A DNA stretch of 36,138 nt from Bacteroidales bacterium. GTDB lineage: Bacteria; Bacteroidota; Bacteroidia; Bacteroidales; JAADJA01. Numbering within the stretch: the first letter of the stretch is position 1; each line of letters opens with the position of its first letter. This document shows, in pieces, positions 18,377 to 26,261 of the stretch. The stretch spans positions 1 to 36,138 of the forward strand of contig JAGQVE010000042.1 of assembly GCA_020438105.1 (NCBI GenBank), read 5' to 3'. The notes under the pieces were generated by a model. The model ran no database searches. It saw only the letters and a list, made by a program, of their open reading frames with translations, and was not told where the DNA came from. A program made the position numbers and the translations under genes.

Positions 18377-18418
18377 GTCCGAATACTTAGCTGCACCTCC
18401 GAATTTATAAGTTCGGAC
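18377..18418. promoter_or_regulatory. TCCGAA inverted/direct repeat cluster upstream of response regulator
   Basis: GTCCGAA (18377-18383) and TCCGAA (18398-18403) can each pair with TTCGGAC (18412-18418). Three half-sites of one motif lie just upstream of the predicted -7 element at 18440. This may be an operator or alternative RNA hairpins on read-through transcripts. It is a weak call based on three short matches. Confidence 0.3.
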
Positions 18419-18439
18419 GACTGGCACTGACCGGCCTGA

Positions 18440-18447
18440 TACTTTTG
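18440..18447 (+). promoter_or_regulatory. Predicted -7 element of the response regulator gene
   Basis: TACTTTTG matches TAnnTTTG, 20 nt before the ATG at 18468. No clear -33 TTTG is visible at the usual distance. Confidence 0.35.
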
Positions 18448-18467
18448 CGCCAACATTTTTAAAACAG

Positions 18468-18890
18468 ATGAATATGCAAAAGTTAATAAAGCCAAAATGC
18501 CTGATCGTGGATGATGATCGCACATTCCTGGTGTATTTAAAAATACTGATTGAGCGAAACGGATTTGAAGTAAAACATACTTCAAGTGTAACAGATGCAC
18601 TTGATAAGCTCAAAAAAGATAAATTCAATTTAGTGATTTCGGATATTGAAATGCCCAGTGAGGACGGATTCGAATTATTGGCAAGGATAAAATCAGATAC
18701 AAAACTGAATGATTTACCCTTCATTTTTATAACCAACTCCACCGACCCTGAATATGTGAAAAGGGCATTTGATTTGGGTGTTAATGGATTTATTAAGAAA
18801 CCGTTTCTCAAACAGAAAATCGGAAAACTGCATGCGTTGTTGAATAATCTGGAAGGCAGCGATTCATGGACGGAGTTAAACAAGTATTAG
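18468..18890 (+). CDS. Single-domain response regulator (CheY-like receiver)
   Basis: The 140 residues form one receiver domain and no output domain. The acidic pocket is DDD in CLIVDDDRTF, the phosphorylated aspartate is the D of VISDIEMP, the conserved threonine is in IFITNST, and the lysine is in IKKPFLK. Such proteins act by protein-protein contact, for example in phosphorelays. No histidine kinase is nearby, so the partner is unknown. A second ATG at 18474 is an alternative start. A terminator follows at 18999. Confidence 0.92.
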   Translation: MNMQKLIKPKCLIVDDDRTFLVYLKILIERNGFEVKHTSSVTDALDKLKKDKFNLVISDIEMPSEDGFELLARIKSDTKLNDLPFIFITNSTDPEYVKRAFDLGVNGFIKKPFLKQKIGKLHALLNNLEGSDSWTELNKY

Positions 18891-18998
18891 TTGATTGTTT
18901 ATTGTTGGATTAACTTTTGAAGAATGTGGCAAGAGGGAATAATTTCAAGGTAAAAATCTGCGTATAGCTGCAAACTTCTTATTTGTTAATTCATCTGT

Positions 18999-19047
18999 AC
19001 CCGGGACTCTCTTTTGGTGATGAGCCTTTGAGAGGACCGGGTTTTTT
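18999..19047 (+). terminator. Rho-independent terminator
   Basis: CCCGG and CTCTC on the left (19000-19011) pair with GAGAG and CCGGG on the right (19030-19041), with a small mismatch between the stem halves. Six T residues follow at 19042-19047. It probably ends the response-regulator transcript. Confidence 0.65.
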
Positions 19048-19110
19048 ATTAGAACACAAATGAATTTAATCCGCTCTAATCAGCTGGATCTGCGTCATCT
19101 GTGTTCTATT

Positions 19111-21387
19111 TTATTTCATCCAAAAGACCAGTTCCCCTCCACCAATCAAATCCAAATAATCCACAAAGGGCCCATCCAGCTTTTTACCATTCAAAGTCAC
19201 CGATTTCACATGCACATTCTCTGAAGTTTGATTTTCTGTTTTGATGGTCAATGTCTTGCCATTTCCAAGATCAATTACAGCCGATTTCACCAAGGGGCTC
19301 CCCAACGCATAGGTATCCGAGCCTGGACAAACCGGGTAAAATCCCAGCGAAGAAAAAATATACCAGGCGCTCATTTGTCCGCAGTCGTCGTTGCCGCAGA
19401 GGCCATCCGGCGCATTGGCATACATGGTATTACAAATCATCCGCACCCGCTCTTGCGTTTTTTCAGGATGACCGGTGTAATTATAAAGATACGGAATGTG
19501 ATGCCCCGGCTCATTTCCATGAACATACAGGCCAATTATCCCATCCCGCGTGATGTCTTCATTGGCTTCGATGTGTTTGTCATCCAATTGAAGTGTAAAC
19601 AACTGGTCCAGCATTTTCGTGAATTTCTTTTTACCACCATACAATTCCACCAATGCTTCCGGATTTTGTGGAATATACAAACCATAATTCCAGGCATTGC
19701 CTTCGATAAAACCCTGTCCGTGCGTATCAAGCGGATCAAACTCTTTCCTGAACGTTCCGTCTGACAATTTGGGCCGCATGAAGCCGATCTCCGGATCAAA
19801 AACATGTTTGTAATTTTCGGAACGCTTCATAAACCGGTCATACACCTCCTCATTCCCTGCTTTTTTCGCAATCTGTGCGATGGTCCAGTCGTCGTAAGCG
19901 TACTCCAGCGTTTTACTCACCGAACTTCCGTTTTTATCTTCAGGCACAAAGCCCATCTTCATGTAATATTCCAATCCGTCATAAGGTTTGTATTCAGCAG
20001 TTTGAACACAGGCATCCAGGGCTTGATGGATATCCCCGGTAAAAATATTTTTCTCAATCGCATCTGAAATGACTGGAACGCTGTGATACCCTATCATACA
20101 CCAGTTTTCGTTGCTATAATGCGACCACACCGGCAACATGGGATGCACACTCTGATCAAAATGGGCCAGCATGGAAAAAACCATATCGTTGTTGCGTTTT
20201 GGCTGAACCAGGTTATAAAGCGGATGCAAGGCACGATAGGTATCCCAGAGTGAAAAAATTGTGTAATTCGTAAATCCGTCGGATTGATGGATGTTCTGAT
20301 CGAGCCCGCGGTATTGGCCATCTACATCTTCATAAATTACCGGGCTGATAAAAGAATGGTATAGGGCTGTATAAAACACAGTTTTGTCGTCCGGGGTCAG
20401 GGTTTCCACTTTGATCTTTGAAAGCTCCATGTTCCATTTTTCTTTGGCTTCGGCTCTTACTTTTCCAAAATTCCAATCCGGAATTTCAGCCTGCAGATTT
20501 TTAATTGCTCCTTCGGTACTCACCGCCGATAGCGCAAACTTCACATTCAGTTGTTCATGTTCTTCGATCTTAAAATCAAAGTGAGCCCTGATTTTCCGGC
20601 CGGCCATTTCCGGGAAATTTTCTTCTTCATTAAATTTCCTGTAAAATCCGCGATAAACCGACTCATCATACTTTTTATGGCCATAACTTTTCATCGGTTT
20701 GCTGAAGACCATGGCAAAATAAACTGTTCGGGTCCTTGCCCAACCCGAAGTTTGACGATAGCCGGTAACCAGGGTATCATTCTCCACCCTAACGAAAGTC
20801 CACACATCCTTTCCATCATAATTATAAATCCCATGGATCAGATCGAGGATGATATGTGCTTCATCGGTTTCAGGAATTGAGTATTGATGAAAGCCCACCC
20901 GTTCAGATGCCGTTAATTCGCAGGTGATGTTTTCTTCGGTAAGTTTTACACGGTAATAGCCAGGTTCAGCAGCTTCAGTTTCTTTGTTATAGGTTGAACG
21001 ATAACCCTTTTCAGGATAATCTTCTGTACCTGGATTTAATTGAAGTGCTCCTGTAGTAGGCATGATCAGGAAATCCCCCAGGTCGGAGTGGCCGGTCCCG
21101 CTGAAATGGGTATGGCTGAATCCTACAATGGTTGGATCATCGTACTGATAACCGGCACAATATTCATACACCTTGCCGTTGTATTTTTGCTCTTCTTTAT
21201 TCCAGTATTGAATGGTATCAGTATCCGGACTCAACTGCACCATCCCAAAGGGCACACACGCCCCGGGAAAAGTATGGCCCATACGCTGGGTACCGATGAA
21301 TGGGTTGACGAATTGGGTAAGATCAGTTTGGGCAAACAACTGAATTGTAATACCAATTAAAAGGAAGCTAAGCACAAATTTTCGCAT
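19111..21387 (-). CDS. GH92-family glycosidase (alpha-1,2-mannosidase type)
   Basis: The 758 residues match glycoside hydrolase family 92, calcium-dependent inverting exo-alpha-mannosidases that trim N-glycan or other mannan chains. A signal peptide (about 1-19, ending LFAQ) exports it. The N-terminal beta domain begins VNPFIGT and contains GHTFPGACVPFGMVQLSPDT and GFSHTHFSGTGHSDLGD. The catalytic (alpha/alpha)6 domain contains FSLWDTYRALHPLYN, GFIEGNAWNYGLYIPQ, GNEPGHHIPYLYNY and GNDDCGQMSAWYIFSSLGFYPVCPGSDTYALGSP, all strong family signatures. It is not next to SusC/SusD or other glycosidases, so it is not in an evident polysaccharide utilisation locus here. The linkage specificity cannot be read from sequence alone. 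Confidence 0.95.
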   Translation of the reverse strand: MRKFVLSFLLIGITIQLFAQTDLTQFVNPFIGTQRMGHTFPGACVPFGMVQLSPDTDTIQYWNKEEQKYNGKVYEYCAGYQYDDPTIVGFSHTHFSGTGHSDLGDFLIMPTTGALQLNPGTEDYPEKGYRSTYNKETEAAEPGYYRVKLTEENITCELTASERVGFHQYSIPETDEAHIILDLIHGIYNYDGKDVWTFVRVENDTLVTGYRQTSGWARTRTVYFAMVFSKPMKSYGHKKYDESVYRGFYRKFNEEENFPEMAGRKIRAHFDFKIEEHEQLNVKFALSAVSTEGAIKNLQAEIPDWNFGKVRAEAKEKWNMELSKIKVETLTPDDKTVFYTALYHSFISPVIYEDVDGQYRGLDQNIHQSDGFTNYTIFSLWDTYRALHPLYNLVQPKRNNDMVFSMLAHFDQSVHPMLPVWSHYSNENWCMIGYHSVPVISDAIEKNIFTGDIHQALDACVQTAEYKPYDGLEYYMKMGFVPEDKNGSSVSKTLEYAYDDWTIAQIAKKAGNEEVYDRFMKRSENYKHVFDPEIGFMRPKLSDGTFRKEFDPLDTHGQGFIEGNAWNYGLYIPQNPEALVELYGGKKKFTKMLDQLFTLQLDDKHIEANEDITRDGIIGLYVHGNEPGHHIPYLYNYTGHPEKTQERVRMICNTMYANAPDGLCGNDDCGQMSAWYIFSSLGFYPVCPGSDTYALGSPLVKSAVIDLGNGKTLTIKTENQTSENVHVKSVTLNGKKLDGPFVDYLDLIGGGELVFWMK

Positions 21388-21469
21388 ACCGGTTCATTTT
21401 ACCGGTAAAAATAGTGCAACTTAAAGTTCCTGATAATATTTAATTGTATAAATTAATTTATTGGTTGTA

Positions 21470-21502
21470 GATAAGGCCGGATGAAAATCATCCGGCCTTA
21501 TC
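21470..21502. terminator. Perfect 15-bp hairpin between GH92 and T9SS/FN3 genes
   Basis: Arms at 21470-21484 and 21488-21502 are perfectly complementary (core GGCCGGATGA / TCATCCGGCC) with an AAA loop. It lies 28 nt beyond the minus-strand stop at 21530. No U-run follows directly on the minus strand, so it may stabilise a 3' end instead of acting as a classic terminator. Confidence 0.55.
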
Positions 21503-21529
21503 TAATTTACATTTATTTTTTAAAAGTTT

Positions 21530-22768
21530 CTATTTCACCAAAACCCGTTTTGAAATAATCCCTTCATCTGTTTCAATCTTTACCACATACAATCCGGTGG
21601 CCAGATCAGTAAGGTTCATTCTGTAACTATATGCATCGACTATCTGTCTGTAAGCAACTTCACCTGTTGAATTAAAAATCAAAAGGGATTTTATTCTAAA
21701 TTCAGAACTGACATTTAATAAATCAGAAACTGGATTTGGGTAAAGGGCTGTTTTTCTTTCCAACTCATCCTGAAAACCAGAAATCACAACGTCAACCATT
21801 ACCTCATTGGACGGGTCCGACTCTGCTCCATCATAAACTGCTGTTACATAATAGTGATGTACACCGGCAGGAATTTCCTGATGTGCATAATAATTGTCTT
21901 CCACAAACATCAGCAAGTCATACGGATCATCCCCATATTTATGATAGATATTAAAACCCATCAGTCCTGCCATTGGCTCACTGTTATCGGGTTCGTCCCA
22001 ATTCAGAACAACATTATTTGCCAGCAACTGGCTTTGCAAATCGGTTGGAGCAGGTGTTGTCAGGATTACTTCAGCCTGGTTAGAAGGATCGGATTCACCT
22101 TCATTGTAAACAGCCGTAACATAATAGCTGTGCGATCCTGCAGCCGTAACATTCTCGTGGGTATAATTATTTGAAACGGTGGTTTCAAGCAAATCAAAAG
22201 CGCCGTCTCCCATTTTATAATATACCTTGTAGCTGGTTGGATTTGCCATTCCGCCATTCCCCAAAACCGGCTCATTCCAGGTTAAAGAAACATTATTATT
22301 TGTCACTTCTGTTTGCAGCAATGTGGGTGGAGGTGTTAGGCTTTCTTTTACCAAAAATATTGTTCCAACTTCAGGATATGGTTCCGGATCATCCCAATAA
22401 TTATAATGCATTTCGAGGGTGTCATTCTGGAAATAAACCACTTCATAATAAAAGTGATCATAAAAATACTGGCCACCCCATACAGTGCCGAGGTACCACC
22501 AGTGCATTCGATTTGAGGAAGCTTCATATTCACATTCCTGGGTATCAGGATAAAGAGATGGCATCAAATGGCCCGAAGTTTCAGTATAAAATCCATTGGA
22601 TTCGATGGTCATGGTCATAGGATCATTGTAGCCACCAGAAGAGGTAGAGCTAATGGTACCATGCCAGGTACCGACAAAATCCCCAAAGCTGTAATTTTGC
22701 CCCTTTGATATCGAAGCTGTAAATACTAAGAATACAGTTAATAAATTGAATAGTGCTATTTTTTTCAT
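21530..22768 (-). CDS. Secreted protein with two fibronectin type III domains and T9SS type A sorting domain
   Basis: The protein has 412 residues. A signal peptide (about 1-23, ending SKGQ) is followed by an N-terminal domain of about 120 residues that I do not recognise (FGDFVGTWHGTISSTSSGGY; resembles lipocalin-like or secreted binding domains). Two fibronectin type III repeats follow (about 155-240 and 245-330), each with SLTWNEP or VLNWDEP, a YxVYYK/FNIYHK strand and HSYYVTAVYNEGESDPSN or its near copy. The C-terminus is a type A sorting domain (ALYPNPVSDLLNV ... DLATGLYVVKIET ... SKRVLVK). It is probably a surface-exposed, type IX-secreted protein; no enzymatic activity is evident. Confidence 0.88.
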   Translation of the reverse strand: MKKIALFNLLTVFLVFTASISKGQNYSFGDFVGTWHGTISSTSSGGYNDPMTMTIESNGFYTETSGHLMPSLYPDTQECEYEASSNRMHWWYLGTVWGGQYFYDHFYYEVVYFQNDTLEMHYNYWDDPEPYPEVGTIFLVKESLTPPPTLLQTEVTNNNVSLTWNEPVLGNGGMANPTSYKVYYKMGDGAFDLLETTVSNNYTHENVTAAGSHSYYVTAVYNEGESDPSNQAEVILTTPAPTDLQSQLLANNVVLNWDEPDNSEPMAGLMGFNIYHKYGDDPYDLLMFVEDNYYAHQEIPAGVHHYYVTAVYDGAESDPSNEVMVDVVISGFQDELERKTALYPNPVSDLLNVSSEFRIKSLLIFNSTGEVAYRQIVDAYSYRMNLTDLATGLYVVKIETDEGIISKRVLVK

Positions 22769-23080
22769 TTATATTAAAATTAATGGTTAAGGTGGTTGCA
22801 AAATAAAATCCAGTGTATCACGAAAATATCACAGGAGTTTAACAAATTAATTATTCAGCTATTAACCAGTATGTCAAACATTTGTTCAACATAACTATAC
22901 AAGCACTTTATTTTAATATAACTGTTACTTGTACATAATATACTGGGTAATTAGTATAGCAATATTTAGATTTTGAAAAAATCTACAAATAACTATACAC
23001 TTTCACAGCGGATTCTAATACATAGGCTTCACACAAACCTTTCGATAGAAGTTTTGTTAAAAGTATATTAATCATTTAGA
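22769..23080. other. 312-bp divergent intergenic region
   Basis: AT-rich spacer between the minus-strand T9SS/FN3 gene and the plus-strand pirin gene. I see no exact TAnnTTTG match, no long inverted repeat and no credible small ORF. It must contain two divergent promoters. Confidence 0.45.
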
Positions 23081-23086
23081 GTGCAA

Positions 23087-23803
23087 ATGCAATCAGTATT
23101 ACATAAAGCAGATTCAAGGGGCCACGCTGACCATGGCTGGCTCGATACATACCACACTTTTAGTTTTGCAAATTATTACGACCCCGATCGTATGCATTTC
23201 GGGGCTTTGCGGGTATTAAACGACGACACTGTGGCACCGGGCATGGGTTTCGGCAAACATCCGCACGATAATATGGAGATCATTTCCATTCCGCTTTCAG
23301 GCGATTTGGAACATGGCGATAGCATTGGAAATGAAGGCGTAATCCGTGAAGGAGACATACAGGTAATGAGCGCGGGAACAGGCATTATTCATAGTGAAAG
23401 AAACAGAAATCGGGATAAAAAGGTGAATTTTCTTCAGATATGGATTTTCCCGAATAAGCAAAATGTGGAGCCCCGTTATGACCAGATTTCATTGAAAGAT
23501 ATTGAAAGAGAAAACGAGTTTTACCAGGTACTCTCTCCAAATCAGGATGACCAGGGAGTTTGGATACATCAGAATGCGTGGTTCTTTATGGGGAATTTTA
23601 CGCAAGACTGGCAAGGGAATTTCGATCTGAAAAATAAGGCAAACGGCGTTTACTTTTTTGTTTTGGAGGGTGAGGCAAACATAGTTGGAGAGGAATTAAG
23701 CCGCCGTGACGGACTGGGAGTATGGGAAACCGGATCAATCAATATAAATGCGAAAGATGGAACACGGATCCTTGCCATGGAAGTCCCGATGAATTTTAAT
23801 TGA
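23087..23803 (+). CDS. Pirin-family bicupin protein (YhhW-like)
   Basis: I start it at the ATG at 23087; a GTG two codons upstream (23081) is in frame but adds nothing. The protein has 238 residues. N-terminal cupin landmarks: SRGHADHGWLDTYHTFSFANYYDPDRMHFGALRVLNDD, then the metal-binding cluster FGKHPHDNMEI, the glutamate in VMSAGTGIIHSERN, and the strand FLQIWIFP. These match YhhW-type pirins, iron-binding proteins of which some show quercetin 2,3-dioxygenase activity in vitro. The natural substrate in Bacteroidota is not known. The GNAT gene follows after 15 nt and is likely co-transcribed. Confidence 0.93.
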   Translation: MQSVLHKADSRGHADHGWLDTYHTFSFANYYDPDRMHFGALRVLNDDTVAPGMGFGKHPHDNMEIISIPLSGDLEHGDSIGNEGVIREGDIQVMSAGTGIIHSERNRNRDKKVNFLQIWIFPNKQNVEPRYDQISLKDIERENEFYQVLSPNQDDQGVWIHQNAWFFMGNFTQDWQGNFDLKNKANGVYFFVLEGEANIVGEELSRRDGLGVWETGSININAKDGTRILAMEVPMNFN

Positions 23804-23818
23804 TGAAATAAAGAGAAA

Positions 23819-24094
23819 ATGGAAGTAATTAACAATGTACAACAAAACCGTTTTGAATTTCATATTGACAGAAGGATCGCCAAAATCATTTATGAAATTA
23901 AAAATGACAAATATTATTTAGTTTCAACCCAGGTACCAAAAGAATTATCCGGACAGGGAATAGGATCTAAATTGATAAAAGAAACATTGGAACAAATTGA
24001 AAACATGGGATTTAAGGTGGTTGCAATTTGTCCATTCATCCAGGCCTGGTTTAAAAGGCATCCGGAGAAAGCTTATCTTCAGGCCGACTCGTAG
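23819..24094 (+). CDS. Small GNAT-fold N-acetyltransferase (PF14542-type)
   Basis: The 91-residue minimal GNAT protein has the acetyl-CoA pyrophosphate loop GQGIGS at 45-50, preceded by the beta strand YYLVSTQVP and followed by KLIKETLEQIENMGFKVVAICPFIQAWFKRHPE. This is the signature of the compact NATD1/YidJ-like family. Substrates of this family are largely unknown. It lies 15 nt after the pirin gene. Its 3' end overlaps the 3' end of the convergent trmO gene by 44 nt, so both C-termini are coded by the same DNA. Confidence 0.88.
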   Translation: MEVINNVQQNRFEFHIDRRIAKIIYEIKNDKYYLVSTQVPKELSGQGIGSKLIKETLEQIENMGFKVVAICPFIQAWFKRHPEKAYLQADS

Positions 24095-24524
24095 TTTCAA
24101 TCCACCCCAAATTGGCATCTTCTTTCATATCAAAATCCCGGATATACGGTTTGACATCCAGCAAAGGTGTTCCATCCAATATATCCAGCCCGGAAGTGTA
24201 AATCCGGTTTCCTTCAATTTTTTTAATTTTTGCAATGGTCAACCCGATGGGATTAAAGCGGTTGGGCGATCGTGTGGCAAACAGTCCAACCTCCTTCCCT
24301 CCCCCGCGCGGTGGATGAACCCTGAGGCTCGGCTGCTTCTTCGATTTATGGATGTAAAAAATGAGGTAGCAATAATTTAACTCATCGAGTAGATAAAGGC
24401 CATCGATGTATGCTTTATTCAGCTCCACATAAAACTCACCATCAATTTCCTCGTACCTCGTGTAGGGTGCATCATCGGCGTAAGGCGTATGTATAAATCC
24501 GATCGGTTTAAATTGAATGTCCAT
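24051..24524 (-). CDS. trmO: TrmO/TsaA-like tRNA (t6A37) N6-methyltransferase
   Basis: The open frame extends to 24587, but the family start is the ATG at 24524 (MDIQFKPIGFIHTPYADDAP), giving 157 residues and removing an overlap with hypB. The TsaA beta-barrel fold is shown by FKPIGFIHTPY, LYLLDELNYCYLIFYIHKS, LRVHPPRGGGKEVGLFATRSPNRFNPIGLTIAKI and LDILDGTPLLDVKPYI. E. coli TrmO uses SAM to methylate t6A at position 37 of tRNA-Thr. Many short TsaA proteins, including this one, lack the extra C-terminal domain of the E. coli protein, so the exact substrate is inferred. It is the last gene of the hyp operon, 35 nt after hypB. A functional link with hydrogenase maturation is not known to me. Confidence 0.82.
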   Translation of the reverse strand: MDIQFKPIGFIHTPYADDAPYTRYEEIDGEFYVELNKAYIDGLYLLDELNYCYLIFYIHKSKKQPSLRVHPPRGGGKEVGLFATRSPNRFNPIGLTIAKIKKIEGNRIYTSGLDILDGTPLLDVKPYIRDFDMKEDANLGWIETTSRPEDKLSPDAF

Positions 24525-24559
24525 GATTATATCCGTAACTAACTTCGGACCGGTAAAAT

Positions 24560-25519
24560 TTATTTCTTCATTTTTGCTTTCAACCATTTATACCATGCAT
24601 CCATTCCTTCACCGGTTTTAACCGAAACTTCAAAAAATTCCAGGTGATGGTTGACCTGCAAGGCATATTCTTTGGCTTTTTCAAGATCAAAATCAAGATA
24701 TGGCAAAAGGTCGGTTTTATTGATAATACAGATATTGGAAGTCTGGAACATGGTGGGATATTTTAAAGGTTTATCTTCCCCTTCGGTGGTACTCATGATC
24801 ACCACACGGGCCTCTTCGCCCAGATCAAACAAAGAAGGACAAACAAGATTGCCCACATTTTCGATCATCAATACAGAATTATCTTCTACTTTAAGATCCT
24901 TCACTGCACGGTTTACCATGTCGGAATCGAGGTGACAGCCGTTGCCGGTATTGATCTGAATAACGGGTGCTCCTGCGGCATCAATGCGGTTGGCATCGTT
25001 CATGGTTTGCTGATCGCCCTCAACCACGTAAAATTTAATTTCTTTTCCCAGGTCTTTGATGGTGCGCTCCAGCAAACTGGTCTTCCCCGATCCGGGTGAA
25101 CTTACTAGGTTTAAAGCAAGGATATTTTTCGCTTCAAAAAACCCACGATTGCGCTCAGCCAGCAGGTTGTTTTTAGATAAGATATCCTGCTCCACCACAA
25201 TTTCCCGCCCATGTGAGTGATCATGGTGATGCGTGTGATTATGATCTGCATGGTGATGATCATGCGGGTGATCGCCATGATGGTGATGATGATCATGATC
25301 GTGGGTATGCGTATGATCGCCATGATCGTGGGTATGATGGGAATGATCGTGATCATGAGCATGGTTATGTATATGGGGATGACTGTGAGTTTCCCCGTTG
25401 TGTGAATGTTCGTGATCGTGAGTATGCTCGTGTTGGTGAACATGTTCGCCGGCAGCTTCATCGCCGGGTTTTCTGAAAGTGACGCCATCGCCGTGGCCGC
25501 AACCGCAAGTATCGCACAT
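24560..25519 (-). CDS. hypB: Hydrogenase nickel-insertion GTPase HypB with large His-rich nickel-binding region
   Basis: The protein has 319 residues. The N-terminus MCDTCGCG holds the CxxCGC high-affinity nickel site. Residues about 25-104 are a low-complexity histidine region; I count about 40 His in the first 104 residues, mostly HD, HT and HHH. The SIMIBI GTPase domain follows: P-loop SSPGSGKTSL, VEGDQQTMNDANRI, the nickel/zinc-binding GNGCHLD, IENVGNLVCPSLFDLGE, and the base-binding INKTDLLPY. HypB hydrolyses GTP to hand nickel from HypA to the hydrogenase large subunit. The long His stretch is known in some HypB proteins as a nickel store. It lies 49 nt downstream of hypA. Confidence 0.97.
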   Translation of the reverse strand: MCDTCGCGHGDGVTFRKPGDEAAGEHVHQHEHTHDHEHSHNGETHSHPHIHNHAHDHDHSHHTHDHGDHTHTHDHDHHHHHGDHPHDHHHADHNHTHHHDHSHGREIVVEQDILSKNNLLAERNRGFFEAKNILALNLVSSPGSGKTSLLERTIKDLGKEIKFYVVEGDQQTMNDANRIDAAGAPVIQINTGNGCHLDSDMVNRAVKDLKVEDNSVLMIENVGNLVCPSLFDLGEEARVVIMSTTEGEDKPLKYPTMFQTSNICIINKTDLLPYLDFDLEKAKEYALQVNHHLEFFEVSVKTGEGMDAWYKWLKAKMKK

Positions 25520-25568
25520 AATTCCTGTTTTTTTAGGAGTAAATATTTAAGCTACAAAGATATTTTTT

Positions 25569-25910
25569 TCATTCAACTTTTAAGGATTTTACCCGCAATT
25601 CTCTGCCCTGGTAAATATCTGAAAATGGATTTTCACATTCAGGGCAGGGGGTGAACAGATCGCCGGTTTCAAATTCATGGCCACAGGAGGTGCATCGCGC
25701 CAGGGCCGGAATTTCATTTACCACCCATTCCGCATTTTCCAGCATTGTTCCCACCTTTGCCGATTCGATGGCAAATTCCAGTGCCTCCATCACCACACCG
25801 GCCTGCTTGCCGATGTCCAGTTCAATTTCTGTGATCACTGAAGCGTTTTCCTTTTTGGCATTCTCTTCAGCGATTTCGATGATGCTCATGACTATTGATA
25901 ACTCATGCAT
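25569..25910 (-). CDS. hypA: Hydrogenase nickel metallochaperone HypA
   Basis: The 113 residues match HypA. The N-terminal MHEL provides the nickel ligand His2 next to a conserved Glu. The structural zinc site is the pair of CxxC motifs in ARCTSCGHEF and TPCPECENP. HypA carries nickel and docks on HypB and on the hydrogenase large subunit. Upstream, the 394-nt gap to hypE holds the hairpin-bracketed GIY-YIG unit; downstream, hypB starts after 49 nt. Confidence 0.96.
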   Translation of the reverse strand: MHELSIVMSIIEIAEENAKKENASVITEIELDIGKQAGVVMEALEFAIESAKVGTMLENAEWVVNEIPALARCTSCGHEFETGDLFTPCPECENPFSDIYQGRELRVKSLKVE

Positions 25911-25926
25911 AATTGATTACTCATTA

Positions 25927-25953
25927 GTCTTTCCCGCGTATGCGGGAATCTGA
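25927..25953. repeat. Hairpin element copy L bracketing the GIY-YIG gene
   Basis: Read on the plus strand, this starts GTC, has a perfect hairpin TTCCCGC-GTAT-GCGGGAA (25931-25948) and ends ATCTGA. It abuts the stop codon of the GIY-YIG gene (25954) with no gap. The copy on the other side (26262-26288, minus strand) shares the outer GTC, the CCCG/CGGG stem core and the inner ATCTGA: about 21 identical positions over the 27-nt element, gap-free. The two copies form an inverted pair facing inward. Confidence 0.8.
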
Positions 25954-26238
25954 TTAATCCAACGTGTTAAACAAATCCAACCACTCGGGATTGAATCCGG
26001 TAATTAATTCATCCTTCCATGCCCTATTCCATTTTTTCATCCTTTTTTCTCTTTTTATTGCTTCCCTAACATCCTTAAAACATTCGTAGTAAACGAGTCT
26101 ATCAACATTATACCTGTAGGAGAACCCTTTATTCAATTTACTCTTATGTTCCGAAACGCGTCTCTTCAAATTATTCGTTACCCCAATGTACAAAACACGA
26201 TTAGATTTATTTGCAAGTATGTAAACATAATAATTCAT
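25954..26238 (-). CDS. Small GIY-YIG (UvrC/COG2827-like) nuclease
   Basis: The 94 residues comprise a single GIY-YIG nuclease domain: YYVYILANKS then LYIGVTNNLKRRVSEHK (the two Tyr/Gly strands and the catalytic Arg), a long linker with YRYNVDRLVYYECF, and [22 protein letters not shown] with the metal-binding Glu, ending NPEWLDLF. All active-site residues expected for this class appear present. There is no extra DNA-binding domain. Stand-alone proteins of this size are common accessory genes with no settled role. It is on the same strand as the hyp genes but has no known part in hydrogenase maturation. Hairpin elements bracket it directly. Confidence 0.92.
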   Translation of the reverse strand: MNYYVYILANKSNRVLYIGVTNNLKRRVSEHKSKLNKGFSYRYNVDRLVYYECFKDVREAIKREKRMKKWNRAWKDELITGFNPEWLDLFNTLD

Positions 26239-26261
26239 TGCAAATATGGTGTTAAATCCAT

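Noticed and set aside
25205..25450. Tandem DNA repeat and overlapping ORFs on the plus strand
   Set aside because: The CAT/GAT periodicity is the codon pattern of the HypB histidine region; the opposite-strand frames stay open only because of this low complexity.
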